Assembly (NCBI GenBank): GCA_023434425.1
Contig: JAEYSS010000225.1
Span: forward strand, 1 to 12,537
Direction: 5' to 3'
Length of the DNA stretch: 12,537 bases
Origin: Pseudomonadota bacterium
GTDB lineage: Bacteria > Pseudomonadota > Alphaproteobacteria > Ferrovibrionales > Ferrovibrionaceae
In this document: piece after piece, positions 1 to 7,166 of the stretch
Position numbering within the stretch: the stretch's first letter is position 1
How the letters are laid out: each line of letters opens with the position of its first letter
Notes under the pieces: generated by a model
What the model saw: the letters and a program-made list of their open reading frames with translations, nothing else
The model's database searches: none
Told to the model about the DNA's origin: nothing
Position numbers and translations under genes: made by a program

Positions 1-29
1 CGCACGACGATGGCGAGGAAGGCGCTCAT
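1..29 (-). CDS. ccmB: CcmB haem exporter permease, 5' end only (partial)
   Basis: Only the first ten codons are inside the window, reading MSAFLAIVVR; the rest lies beyond position 1. The ATG at 29-27 overlaps the TGA of ccmA (28-26) in an ATGA arrangement, typical of translationally coupled ccmA-ccmB pairs. CcmB is the membrane partner of CcmA in the haem-handling ABC complex of cytochrome c maturation (System I). The hydrophobic start agrees with a CcmB N-terminus. The call rests mainly on position directly after ccmA and on the stop/start overlap, because ten residues are too few for a family assignment. Confidence 0.65.
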
Positions 30-658
30 GTCAGCGCGCCTTGCGGAAGATCGAGACGGCGCGCATCTGTCAGCGGTACGTCGACGTGGCTGGCAAGGAT
101 GATTATGCCGCCTTGCGCGCGATGCGCGGCCAGCAGTTCGCCCAGCCAGCTGACCGCGGCCGTATCAAGTGCGTTGGTCGGCTCGTCGAGGAGCCAGAGG
201 GCGGCGGGTTTCAGCAGCAGGCGGGCGAGCGCCAGCCGGCGTTTCTGACCGGCTGAGAGATAGCGGCCCGGCAAGTGGCGCTGGCGCTGCAGCCCCGCCG
301 CCTCCAGCGCGCCTGTCACCGCAGCAGCAGCAGCGGCCGGATCGAGGCCATAGAGCCGCGCCCAGAACAGCAGATTGTCTTCGGTGCCAAGCTGGGATTT
401 TACCGCATCCTGATGCCCGAGATATTGCAGCCGGCCGCGATGCGCCTCGGCATCTTCCAGCGCCGGCACGCCATCCCACAATACGCGCCCGGCGGCCGGC
501 GGCAGAAAGCCGGCGAGCAGGCGCAGCAGGCTGGATTTGCCGCTGCCATTCGGACCATGCAGCAGCAGCGCCTCGCCGGGAGCGAGACGGAATGTCAGAT
601 CGCGAAAAAGCTGGCGCTCGCCGCGGATGCAGGCGAGCTGTTCGACCGCAAAAGCCAT
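26..658 (-). CDS. ccmA: CcmA, ATP-binding subunit of the cytochrome c maturation haem exporter
   Basis: This is a 210-residue ABC ATPase, the usual CcmA length. CcmA powers the CcmABCD complex, which releases holo-CcmE during periplasmic cytochrome c assembly; it sits on the cytoplasmic face of the inner membrane. Visible motifs are Walker A GPNGSGKS (35-42), Q-loop Gln83, the signature LSAGQKRR (134-141), which has the Ala-Gly-Gln form characteristic of CcmA rather than LSGGQ, Walker B LWLLDEP (154-160) and switch His191. The ATG at 658 is the only plausible in-frame start before the upstream gene's stop, although no strong Shine-Dalgarno sequence precedes it. It begins 30 bp after the PaaK-like gene on the same strand with no terminator between, so it may be reached by transcription from the transport cluster. 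Its stop overlaps the ccmB start. Confidence 0.93.
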   Translation of the reverse strand: MAFAVEQLACIRGERQLFRDLTFRLAPGEALLLHGPNGSGKSSLLRLLAGFLPPAAGRVLWDGVPALEDAEAHRGRLQYLGHQDAVKSQLGTEDNLLFWARLYGLDPAAAAAAVTGALEAAGLQRQRHLPGRYLSAGQKRRLALARLLLKPAALWLLDEPTNALDTAAVSWLGELLAAHRAQGGIIILASHVDVPLTDARRLDLPQGALT

Positions 659-688
659 AACGCGGGCGAGTTTAGCGGTTTCAACCCC

Positions 689-2023
689 TTACTGGTAGGT
701 CCGCAGGTCGGCGATCACCTTGCCGTCATTCAGCAGGCTGCCGGGTGCCACGATTTCGACATGGCCACGGAGCTTGCAGACCGACTGCAGGGTTTCCGCC
801 ACCATTTTAGCGAAGCCGACCGGATCGCCCGGGATTTTGACCTCGATCTTGAGCACCATCGCGTCGAGATTGTTTTCCGAAGTCACTTCCAGTCTGGCTT
901 TGGCGATTTCCGCATGGCGCGCGACGATCTGGGCGATCTGACCCGGCGTCACGAACATGCCCTTGATCTTCGTGGTCTGGTCGGCTCGGCCCATCCAGCC
1001 CTTGATGCGCGTATTGGTGCGGCCGCAGGGGCTGGCACCGGGCAGGACCGCCGACAAATCGCCGGTGGCGAAACGGATCATCGGATAGACCGGATTGCCG
1101 GCCAGCACGGTGACGACCACTTCGCCCACTTCGCCAGGAGCGACCGGATCGCCGGTGCCCGGACGCACGATCTCGATGATCACATCCTCATCCAGGATCA
1201 TGCCTTCCAGCGCCGTCGACTCATAGGCGACCAGGCCGAGATCGGCGGTGCCGTAGGATTGCAGTACGTCGACGCCGAGCGCCTTCAGTTCGGCACGAAG
1301 CGACGGCGGCAGCGCCTCGGCACCGACGAGGCCCTTCTTCAGTGACGCCGTCGACTTGCCGAGCTCGCGACCTTTCTCCAGCAGGATTTTCAGGAACGAC
1401 GGCGTGCCGGTATAGACGCGCGGCTGCAGCTGCGCGATGGCATCCAGCTGCAGTTCGGTATTGCCGATCCCGGCGGGAAAGACCGGGCAACCGATGGCAT
1501 GTGCCGAACCTTCGGTCAGGCGGCCGGCCGGCGTCATGTGATAGGAGAATGCGTTATGCACCAGGTCGCCCGGCCGGCAACCCGCTGCCCAGATGGCGCG
1601 GCTGAAGCGGAACGGATCCTTCGCCTTTGCCGTGGGATGTGCGTAGGCCTCATACAGCGGGCCCGGCGACTGGAAATAATGCGCTACCTCCGATGCCTTG
1701 CCGGCCTGCAGGCCGCCGAGCGGCGGTTTGGCTTTCTGGCGCGGAGCGAGATCGGATTTGCGCGTCACCGGCAGTTTGGCCAGCGCCGCCAGCGAAGTCA
1801 GCTTCGCCGGCTTCACGTCCCGAAGCAGCTCGCGGTAATAGGGGCTGGTTTTCTTCGCATGCGTCACCAGCGCACGCAAAGCGGCCAGCTGCGCCTTCAG
1901 CCGCGCGGCCGGGCTGCGTGTCTCACGCTTGTCGAAATACTCGTCGGCGCGGATTCCCGCCCTCTTCGGCGGCGACGCTTTTTTGACAGCCTTCTTCACG
2001 GCCTTCTTCGCTGCACGCGCCAC
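689..2023 (-). CDS. PaaK-like (phenylacetate-CoA ligase family) adenylate-forming protein with a basic N-terminal tail
   Basis: This is a 444-residue member of the phenylacetate-CoA ligase branch of the ANL superfamily, which adenylates carboxylic acids and forms CoA thioesters. Family marks are VGAEALPPSL (233-242), YGTADLG (257-263, the A5 position), RFATGDL with Asp322 (A7), the PaaK-type C-terminal segment GWMGRADQTTKIKG (342-355) and a C-terminal Lys435 that could be the A10 lysine. The P-loop position reads FQSPGPLY (117-124) instead of the usual SSGTTGxP, so activity is uncertain. Residues 1-23 are a Lys/Ala tail with KKAVKKAVKKA. The start is GTG at 2023-2021, chosen because AAGGAG lies 7 nt upstream (2036-2031). 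It follows livF by 22 bp and precedes ccmA by 30 bp. Homologues often accompany Liv-type transporters, as inferred from family knowledge. The substrate is unknown. Confidence 0.85.
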   Translation of the reverse strand: MARAAKKAVKKAVKKASPPKRAGIRADEYFDKRETRSPAARLKAQLAALRALVTHAKKTSPYYRELLRDVKPAKLTSLAALAKLPVTRKSDLAPRQKAKPPLGGLQAGKASEVAHYFQSPGPLYEAYAHPTAKAKDPFRFSRAIWAAGCRPGDLVHNAFSYHMTPAGRLTEGSAHAIGCPVFPAGIGNTELQLDAIAQLQPRVYTGTPSFLKILLEKGRELGKSTASLKKGLVGAEALPPSLRAELKALGVDVLQSYGTADLGLVAYESTALEGMILDEDVIIEIVRPGTGDPVAPGEVGEVVVTVLAGNPVYPMIRFATGDLSAVLPGASPCGRTNTRIKGWMGRADQTTKIKGMFVTPGQIAQIVARHAEIAKARLEVTSENNLDAMVLKIEVKIPGDPVGFAKMVAETLQSVCKLRGHVEIVAPGSLLNDGKVIADLRTYQ

Positions 2024-2045
2024 AGGTCGTCTCCTTGAAAACGGG

Positions 2046-2885
2046 TCAGGCGAGCCAGCGCTTGCGCCGGCGATAATGTTTGGTGTCGCGGAAGCTCATT
2101 CGGCCACCCGAACCCAGGCCGAGATAGAATTCCTTCACGTCGGAATTCTCGCGCAGCTTCTGGGCCGGGCCATCCATCACGATACGGCCGTTTTCCAGGA
2201 TGTAACCGTAATCGGCATAGCGCAACGCCATATTGGTATTCTGCTCGGCGATCAGGAAACTGACGCCGGTATCCTTGTTGAGCCTGTCGACGATCTCGAA
2301 AATCTCTTCCACCAGCTGCGGCGCCAGGCCCATCGAGGGCTCATCCAGCAGGATCGTGTCGGGTTTGCTCATCAGGGCACGACCGATGGCGGTCATCTGC
2401 TGCTCACCGCCCGAGGTGTAACCGGCCTGCGATTTGCGCCGCACCTTCAGGCGCGGGAAGTAGGAGTAGACCATCTCCAGATGCTGATCGATCGCCTTGT
2501 TGCCGTCGCTGCGGGTATAGGCGCCGGTCAGCAGATTCTCTTCGATGGTGAGATGGCCGAAGCAATGCCGGCCTTCCATCACCTGAATCAGGCCTTTTTT
2601 TACCAGGATCGACGGGCTGAGCTGGTCGATCCGCTCACCGTGATAATCGATATGGCCCTTGGTGATGTCGCCGCGCTCGGCGCGCAGCAGGTTGGAAATC
2701 GCCTTCAGTGTGGTGGTCTTGCCGGCACCATTCGCACCCAGCAGGGCCACGATGCCGCCCTTGGGCAGCTGCAGCGACACGCCTTTCAGCACGAGGATGA
2801 CGTGATTGTAGATCACCTCGATGTTGTTGACGGTGAGCAGCGGCGCGGCTGCGTTCACTTCGGTCTGGGCGGCGGTGGCTGTCAT
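2046..2885 (-). CDS. livF: LivF-type ATP-binding protein of HAAT ABC importer
   Basis: This 279-residue ABC ATPase is one of the two nucleotide-binding subunits of the importer. Motifs are Walker A GANGAGKT (50-57), Q-loop Gln101, the signature TSGGEQQ (157-163), Walker B ILLDEP (178-183) and AEQN at 213-216 in the switch region, where LivF proteins carry EQN instead of the common His. It is longer than E. coli LivF (about 237 residues) because of a leader of about 15 residues and a basic C-terminal extension (about 258-279) ending in HYRRRKRWLA, an ending I associate with the LivF subgroup found beside acyl-CoA ligases. The ATG at 2885 has only a weak Shine-Dalgarno sequence. A strong terminator lies between this gene and the upstream binding-protein gene, so its expression probably depends on read-through. 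The PaaK-like gene follows 22 bp downstream. Confidence 0.93.
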   Translation of the reverse strand: MTATAAQTEVNAAAPLLTVNNIEVIYNHVILVLKGVSLQLPKGGIVALLGANGAGKTTTLKAISNLLRAERGDITKGHIDYHGERIDQLSPSILVKKGLIQVMEGRHCFGHLTIEENLLTGAYTRSDGNKAIDQHLEMVYSYFPRLKVRRKSQAGYTSGGEQQMTAIGRALMSKPDTILLDEPSMGLAPQLVEEIFEIVDRLNKDTGVSFLIAEQNTNMALRYADYGYILENGRIVMDGPAQKLRENSDVKEFYLGLGSGGRMSFRDTKHYRRRKRWLA

Positions 2886-2901
2886 GCGGATATCCGGGAC
2901 T

Positions 2902-2940
2902 GGAAAAGAAAACCCCCGCCGGTTCGACTCGGCGGGGGTT
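2902..2940 (-). terminator. Intrinsic terminator after the substrate-binding protein gene
   Basis: An 11-bp perfect inverted repeat, AACCCCCGCCG (2911-2920 plus 2921) paired with CGGCGGGGGTT (2930-2940), encloses an 8-nt loop. Read on the minus strand, the stem runs into TTTTCTTTT, giving the GC-stem plus U-tract form of a rho-independent terminator. It begins about 11 bp after the stop of the substrate-binding protein gene and ends about 17 bp before the livF start. It should end most transcripts after the binding-protein gene and let a fraction continue into livF, the PaaK-like gene and possibly ccmA. Confidence 0.87.
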
Positions 2941-2951
2941 CGTTTCAGACG

Positions 2952-4262
2952 TTACGACCGCGCACAGCTGCGCGAGGCAACATTCTTTTCACGCGCATAA
3001 GCGTCGGCGTCCTTGAGGTACAGCGGCCAGAGCTTCTGGTTCTCCGGCAGAATCCAGTCGCTGACCGGCTTCCACTGGTCGCCCTGCCACTGCACGACAA
3101 GGATCTTGCCGTCACCCAGGTGGTTGTCGCAGGCCAGCTTCAACGGCTGCAGGAAGCCTTTCAGACCGAGCTTGTCGATGCTGGCATCGGTCAGGTTGAT
3201 GGCTTCGAAGCCGTCACGCGACTGCTCGCCATTCATCACCTTGCCCTTGCCATGCTTCTCCTGCGCGGCACGCAGCGCCTCGACCGTCAGCATGGCGTTC
3301 ATCGCGCCGCGCAGATAGCCGATTTCGCCGAAATGCTTGCCGCCCTGCGAGGCCTTGCCCTTGTCGACCAGGAACTTCTTCAGATCCTTCAGCAGCTGAA
3401 GATCCTTGGAGGCGCCATGGAAGGTCAGGCCCTTGTAGCCCTTGGCCACCGCACCTGCCGCCTGCACATCGCTATCCTGGCTGGCCCACCAGATGCCGAT
3501 CATCTTCTCGCGCGGGAAGCCGACAGCAGCAGCCTCCTTGAGCGACACGGCATTCATGGCGCCCCAGCCCTGCAGATAGACATAGTCCGGACGCATCTGG
3601 CGAATCTGCAGCCAGATCGACTTCTGCTCCAGGCCCGGCGCCGGCACCGGCACCAGTTCCAGCTTGAAGCCGAGTTCCTCGGCGTAGTTCTGGAAGACCG
3701 GGATCGGTTCCTTGCCATAGGCGATGTCGATGTAGACGTAGGCAACCTTCTTGCCCTTCATCTTGTCCTTGCCGCCAAGTTCCTTGGTGATGTACTGGAT
3801 GCCGGCGCTCGCGCCGCCCCAGTAGGTCGCCGGGGCGGTGAACACCCACGGGAAGATGTTGCCGACAGTGGCCGATGCCCGGCCGTAACCCATCGAGAAG
3901 ATCACCGATTTGTCGGCCGCCGCACGATCGATCAGCGCATAGGTGATGCCGGTGGAATACGGGCTGTAGATGGTGCCGCCCAGCGCCTTCAGACGCTCAT
4001 AGCATTCGACGCCGCGCTCGGTGTTGTACTGCGTCTCACATTCCTCGACCCGCAGCTTCACACCATTCAGGCCGCCGTCGCGCTCGTTGACCAGATTGAC
4101 GTAGTCGGCGAAGCCATCGGCAACCGGAATGCCGCTTGGCGCATAAGGGCCGGTGCGGTAGACCATCGACGGAATCACCTGCTCCTGCGCCAGCGCGGCA
4201 AATGCGCTGCCCGCCAGAGCTGCGCCCGCGACAAGGGACGCAATCCATTTGGATGCCTTCAT
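2952..4262 (-). CDS. Periplasmic substrate-binding protein of HAAT ABC importer (Peripla_BP_6 type)
   Basis: This 436-residue secreted protein captures the ligand in the periplasm and delivers it to the LivHM permeases. Residues 1-25 form a Sec signal peptide: Lys2 and Lys5, a hydrophobic Ala/Leu/Gly core, and ALA before Gln26 as the likely signal peptidase I site. No lipobox cysteine is present. The mature part opens with SMVYRTGPYAPSGIPVADGF, a Liv-type fold start, and carries two cysteines, Cys75 and Cys87, that could form the N-lobe disulfide known in LivJ-like proteins. The ATG at 4262 has GGGAGGA 4-5 nt upstream. The gene is set off by a 124-bp leader with a candidate promoter and by a terminator on the other side, an arrangement that favours excess binding protein. 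The ligand could be branched-chain amino acids, aromatic acids or other carboxylates. Sequence alone does not decide. Confidence 0.92.
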   Translation of the reverse strand: MKASKWIASLVAGAALAGSAFAALAQEQVIPSMVYRTGPYAPSGIPVADGFADYVNLVNERDGGLNGVKLRVEECETQYNTERGVECYERLKALGGTIYSPYSTGITYALIDRAAADKSVIFSMGYGRASATVGNIFPWVFTAPATYWGGASAGIQYITKELGGKDKMKGKKVAYVYIDIAYGKEPIPVFQNYAEELGFKLELVPVPAPGLEQKSIWLQIRQMRPDYVYLQGWGAMNAVSLKEAAAVGFPREKMIGIWWASQDSDVQAAGAVAKGYKGLTFHGASKDLQLLKDLKKFLVDKGKASQGGKHFGEIGYLRGAMNAMLTVEALRAAQEKHGKGKVMNGEQSRDGFEAINLTDASIDKLGLKGFLQPLKLACDNHLGDGKILVVQWQGDQWKPVSDWILPENQKLWPLYLKDADAYAREKNVASRSCARS

Positions 4263-4386
4263 TTTATCCTCCCGGTTATACCTGCCTTGTCTGGCAGGAA
4301 TTGCAGTTAGCCTAGCATGCCAAAAACACAGTACAAACCCGGTTTTCCGATGCCCGCGGAGGTATCGCGGTCAGCAGAACGGTAAA
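4263..4386 (-). promoter_or_regulatory. Leader and candidate promoter of the substrate-binding protein gene
   Basis: This is the only sizeable gap inside the transporter block. On the minus strand, TTGTAC (4336-4331) and TAGGCT (4314-4309) are 16 nt apart, and a TG precedes the second box in the extended -10 position. A perfect 6-bp hairpin, CCTGCC/GGCAGG with a 6-nt loop (4281-4298), lies in the predicted 5' untranslated region just before the GGGAGGA ribosome site. It has no U-tract, so it is not a terminator; it may affect mRNA stability or translation. The promoter boxes are a visual match only. Confidence 0.4.
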
Positions 4387-5451
4387 TCAGTACGGGAATG
4401 GCCAGATACGCAGCTTTTCCTTGGTGATCTGCCAGAGCCGGGCAAGGCCGTGCGGTTCGACAATCAGGAAGAAGACGATCAAAGCGCCGAAAACCATGAA
4501 TTCCATGTGCGCCACTGTGGCGGTGGAAAAATCAAAGCCCAGCATGGGCGGTACCCGGGTCAGGAAGATCGGCAGCAACAGGATGAAGAAGGCGCCAAGG
4601 AAGCTGCCCAGGATCGAACCCAGGCCGCCGATGATGATCATGAACAGCGCCTGGAAGGACAGGCTGATACCGAAGCCGTCCGGCTCGGTGGAGCCGAGAT
4701 AGATGAACAGATACATCGCACCGGCGACGCCGATAAAGAAGGATGACACGGCAAAGGCCGTCAGCTTGGCCACCACCGGGCGGATGCCGATGATCTCGGC
4801 GGCGATATCCATATCGCGGATCGCCATCCACTGGCGGCCGGGATTGCTGCGTACCAGGTTCTTTGCCGCCAGCGCCATCAGCGTGACGATGCCGAGGGCG
4901 AGCAAGTATTTCTCCATCGGCGTGTCGGCTTCCCAGCCCAGGATATTCAGATGCGGCGCTGTAATGACGCCCGAAGTGGCGTGATTGGTCAGCCAGCCCC
5001 ATTTGACGAACAGCCAGGGCAGGAAGAACTGCGCCGCCAGCGTCGCCACGGCAAGGTAGAAGCCCTTGATGCGCAGCGACGGCAGGCCGAAGAACATGCC
5101 CACCGCGGCCGTGATCACACCGGCCAGCGCAAAGACCACCAGCAGATTGAGATCGGGGATGCGGGTGGCGATATTCCAGGCTGCCACGGCGCCGACGCCC
5201 ATGAAAGCGCCGGTGCCGAGCGAGAGCTGGCCGCAATAGCCGGTCAAGATGTTGAGGCCGAGCGCCGCCAGCGAGAGGCAGAGAAACGGGATCAGCAGCG
5301 CGGTATAGACATAGTTGGTCGCCACCAGCGGGATGCCGACGAAAGCCACCAGCATCAGCAGGGCAAAAAAGACGCGGTCCTGCGGAATGGTGAAGATCGC
5401 CTGGTCGGCGCTGTAGCTCGTCTTGTACTGCCCGGATTCGCGGTAGAGCAT
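4387..5451 (-). CDS. livM: LivM-type permease of HAAT ABC importer
   Basis: This 354-residue polytopic inner-membrane protein is the second permease of the importer and pairs with LivH to form the translocation path. LivM hallmarks are GLNILTGYCGQLSLG at about 64-78, LPSLRIKGFYLAVATLA at about 124-140, a cytoplasmic coupling segment around RDMDIAAEIIGI, and IIGGLGSILGSFLGAFF towards the C-terminus. Many hydrophobic segments run throughout. The N-terminus has about 25 polar residues before the first membrane span. The ATG at 5451 is preceded by GAAGGA about 10-11 nt upstream, and the LivH stop lies 17 bp upstream, so the two are probably co-translated. It is the last gene before the 124-bp gap that precedes the binding-protein gene. 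Confidence 0.94.
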   Translation of the reverse strand: MLYRESGQYKTSYSADQAIFTIPQDRVFFALLMLVAFVGIPLVATNYVYTALLIPFLCLSLAALGLNILTGYCGQLSLGTGAFMGVGAVAAWNIATRIPDLNLLVVFALAGVITAAVGMFFGLPSLRIKGFYLAVATLAAQFFLPWLFVKWGWLTNHATSGVITAPHLNILGWEADTPMEKYLLALGIVTLMALAAKNLVRSNPGRQWMAIRDMDIAAEIIGIRPVVAKLTAFAVSSFFIGVAGAMYLFIYLGSTEPDGFGISLSFQALFMIIIGGLGSILGSFLGAFFILLLPIFLTRVPPMLGFDFSTATVAHMEFMVFGALIVFFLIVEPHGLARLWQITKEKLRIWPFPY

Positions 5452-5468
5452 GGGTCAGATATCCTTCA

Positions 5469-6353
5469 CTACACGCGTTCGATCAGTTTTTCGCCGAACA
5501 GACCCTGCGGCCGGATCAGCAGGAAGCCCAGCGCCAGCACATAGGCGAACCAGTTTTCGATACCGCCGCCCACGAAAGGCCCGATATAGACCTCGGCCAG
5601 CTTTTCGCCCGCGCCGATGATCAGGCCGCCGATGATGGCGCCCGGGATAGACGTGAAGCCGCCGAGGATCAGCACCGGCAGCGCCTTGAGCGCCAGGCTG
5701 ACGATGGCCGGCTGCACGCCGAGCTTGGACCCCCACATCACACCGGCCACCAGCGCCACCAGCCCGGCAATCGCCCAGACGATGATCCAGATCACGTTCA
5801 GCGGAATGCCGACCGACTGCGCCGCCTGGTGATCGTCGGCCACCGCACGCAGCGCGCGGCCGGTGCGGGTTTTCTGGAACACCACCAATGCCGCCAGCAA
5901 TGTGCCGGCGACCAGCGTGGCCCAGAGGTCGAAGGACTGGATCAGGATATCGCCGTCCATCAGGAAGATCGGGTCAGTCGGGATACCGATATCGAGCTGC
6001 TTCACGTTGCTGCCCCAGATGGTCTGGCCGAAACCGTCGAGGAAGAAGGATACGCCGATGGTGGCCATGAACAGGATGATGCCTTCCTGGTTGACCAGGT
6101 GGCGCAGAACCAGGCGTTCGATCACGCCGGCCAGCAGCACCATGACGGCGATGGTCAGCAGCAGCGCCAGCCAGATCGGCACGCCCAGCTCGGTGAAGCC
6201 GACGAAGAACAGGCCGGCGAACAGCACCATCGCGCCCTGCGCGAAATTGAACACGCCGGATGCCTTGAAGATCAGCACGAAGCCGAGCGCCACCAGCGAA
6301 TACATGACGCCGGCCATCAGGCCGCCGATCAGGACTTCGAAGAAGAATGCCAC
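5469..6353 (-). CDS. livH: LivH-type permease of HAAT ABC importer (GTG start)
   Basis: This inner-membrane permease has 294 residues from the chosen start. It begins as a typical LivH, with AFFFEVLIGGLMAGVMYSLV followed by a FKASGVFNFAQG segment, and contains the coupling-loop region ALRAVADDHQAAQSVGI and ILGGFTSIPGAIIGGLIIG near the end. I chose GTG at 6353-6351 because GAGGGGG (6368-6362), overlapping the livG stop codon, lies 8 nt upstream and the protein then starts where LivH proteins normally start. A longer reading from TTG at 6383 would add ten polar residues, overlap livG by 17 bp and have no good ribosome site. It partners LivM, whose gene begins 17 bp downstream. The substrate is that of the whole importer and remains unknown. 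Confidence 0.93.
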   Translation of the reverse strand: MAFFFEVLIGGLMAGVMYSLVALGFVLIFKASGVFNFAQGAMVLFAGLFFVGFTELGVPIWLALLLTIAVMVLLAGVIERLVLRHLVNQEGIILFMATIGVSFFLDGFGQTIWGSNVKQLDIGIPTDPIFLMDGDILIQSFDLWATLVAGTLLAALVVFQKTRTGRALRAVADDHQAAQSVGIPLNVIWIIVWAIAGLVALVAGVMWGSKLGVQPAIVSLALKALPVLILGGFTSIPGAIIGGLIIGAGEKLAEVYIGPFVGGGIENWFAYVLALGFLLIRPQGLFGEKLIERV

Positions 6354-6360
6354 CCCGAAT

Positions 6361-6368
6361 TCCCCCTC
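6361..6368 (-). promoter_or_regulatory. Ribosome-binding site that sets the livH start
   Basis: GAGGGGGA on the minus strand overlaps the TGA of livG (6369-6367). It is spaced 7-8 nt from the GTG at 6353, ideal for initiation there and impossible for the upstream TTG at 6383, which lies before it. It also implies coupling of livH translation to livG termination. Confidence 0.75.
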
Positions 6369-7161
6369 AGTGCTGGACGCCAAGATAGGCGTCGATGACC
6401 GCCTGATTGTTTTTCACGTCTTCCGGCACGCCATCGCCGATCTTGCGGCCGTAATCGAGCACCACGACGCGGTCGGAAATGTCCATCACCACGCCCATGT
6501 CATGCTCGATCAGGCAGATCGTTGTGCCGAATTCGTCGTTCACGTCGAGAATGAAACGGCACATATCCTGCTTTTCTTCCAGGTTCATGCCGGCCATCGG
6601 TTCGTCGAGCAGCAGCAGCGTCGGCTCGGCGGCCAGCGCGCGCGCCAGTTCGACGCGCTTCTGCAGGCCATAGGGCAGCCGGCCGACCGGCACCTTGCGG
6701 ATCGCCTGGATTTCCAGGAAATCGATGATGCGCTCGCAGAATTCGCGATGCTCGATCTGCTCGCGCTCGGCAGGCCCCTTGTAGATCGCCGAGGTGAACA
6801 GGCCGGCCTTCATCTTCAGCAGCCGGCCGGTCATGATGTTGTCCAGCGTCGACATGCCCTTGAACAGCGCAATGTTCTGGAAGGTGCGCGCGATACCCTG
6901 CTTGGCGGCCTGATGCGGCCGCATCTGTTTACGCTTCTCGCCGCGGTAGGTGATCGTGCCCTGCTGCGGATGATAGAAGCCGTTGATGCAGTTCAGCATC
7001 GACGACTTGCCGGCGCCATTCGGCCCGATGATGGCAAGCACTTCATGCTCGCGGATCTCGAAACTGATATCGGTCAGCGCCTTCACGCCGCCGAACGACA
7101 GGCTGATATTCTCCACCTTCAGCAGAACGTCGCCGATTTTCTTGCCTGTTACGCTGCTCAT
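6367..7161 (-). CDS. livG: LivG-type ATP-binding protein of HAAT ABC importer
   Basis: This 264-residue ABC ATPase pairs with LivF to energise the importer. Motifs are Walker A GPNGAGKS (46-53), Q-loop Gln95 in ARTFQN, a LivG-type signature LPYGLQKR (162-169) where Tyr-Gly replaces Ser-Gly, Walker B LLLLDEP (182-188) and switch His220 in LIEHDM. The segment between the Q-loop and signature carries the long helical insertion usual for LivG. The ATG at 7161 is 5 bp after the stop of the upstream acyl-CoA ligase gene. Its ribosome site is weak (AAGGCAGG lies inside the ligase end), so translational coupling to the ligase is likely. livH starts 13 bp after its stop. Confidence 0.94.
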   Translation of the reverse strand: MSSVTGKKIGDVLLKVENISLSFGGVKALTDISFEIREHEVLAIIGPNGAGKSSMLNCINGFYHPQQGTITYRGEKRKQMRPHQAAKQGIARTFQNIALFKGMSTLDNIMTGRLLKMKAGLFTSAIYKGPAEREQIEHREFCERIIDFLEIQAIRKVPVGRLPYGLQKRVELARALAAEPTLLLLDEPMAGMNLEEKQDMCRFILDVNDEFGTTICLIEHDMGVVMDISDRVVVLDYGRKIGDGVPEDVKNNQAVIDAYLGVQH

Positions 7162-7166
7162 ACCGG

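Noticed and set aside
275..1345. A plus-strand frame of 356 codons opposite ccmA and the PaaK-like gene.
   Set aside because: It is the antisense shadow of two conserved genes, with biased composition and no motif of its own.
2126..2149. Inverted repeat AGAATTC/GAATTCT with a 10-nt spacer.
   Set aside because: It lies inside the livF coding region and is explained by its codons; nothing suggests an operator there.
1929..4310. A very long plus-strand open frame of 793 codons opposite livF and the binding-protein gene.
   Set aside because: It is antisense to two clearly recognised genes, runs through their terminator, has no ribosome site or recognisable domain, and is of a kind common in GC-rich genomes where stop codons are rare on the opposite strand.
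4340..4386. Possible terminator after livM (CCGCG/CGCGG pairing in the gap).
   Set aside because: The stem is only about 5 bp and no T-tract follows on the minus strand.
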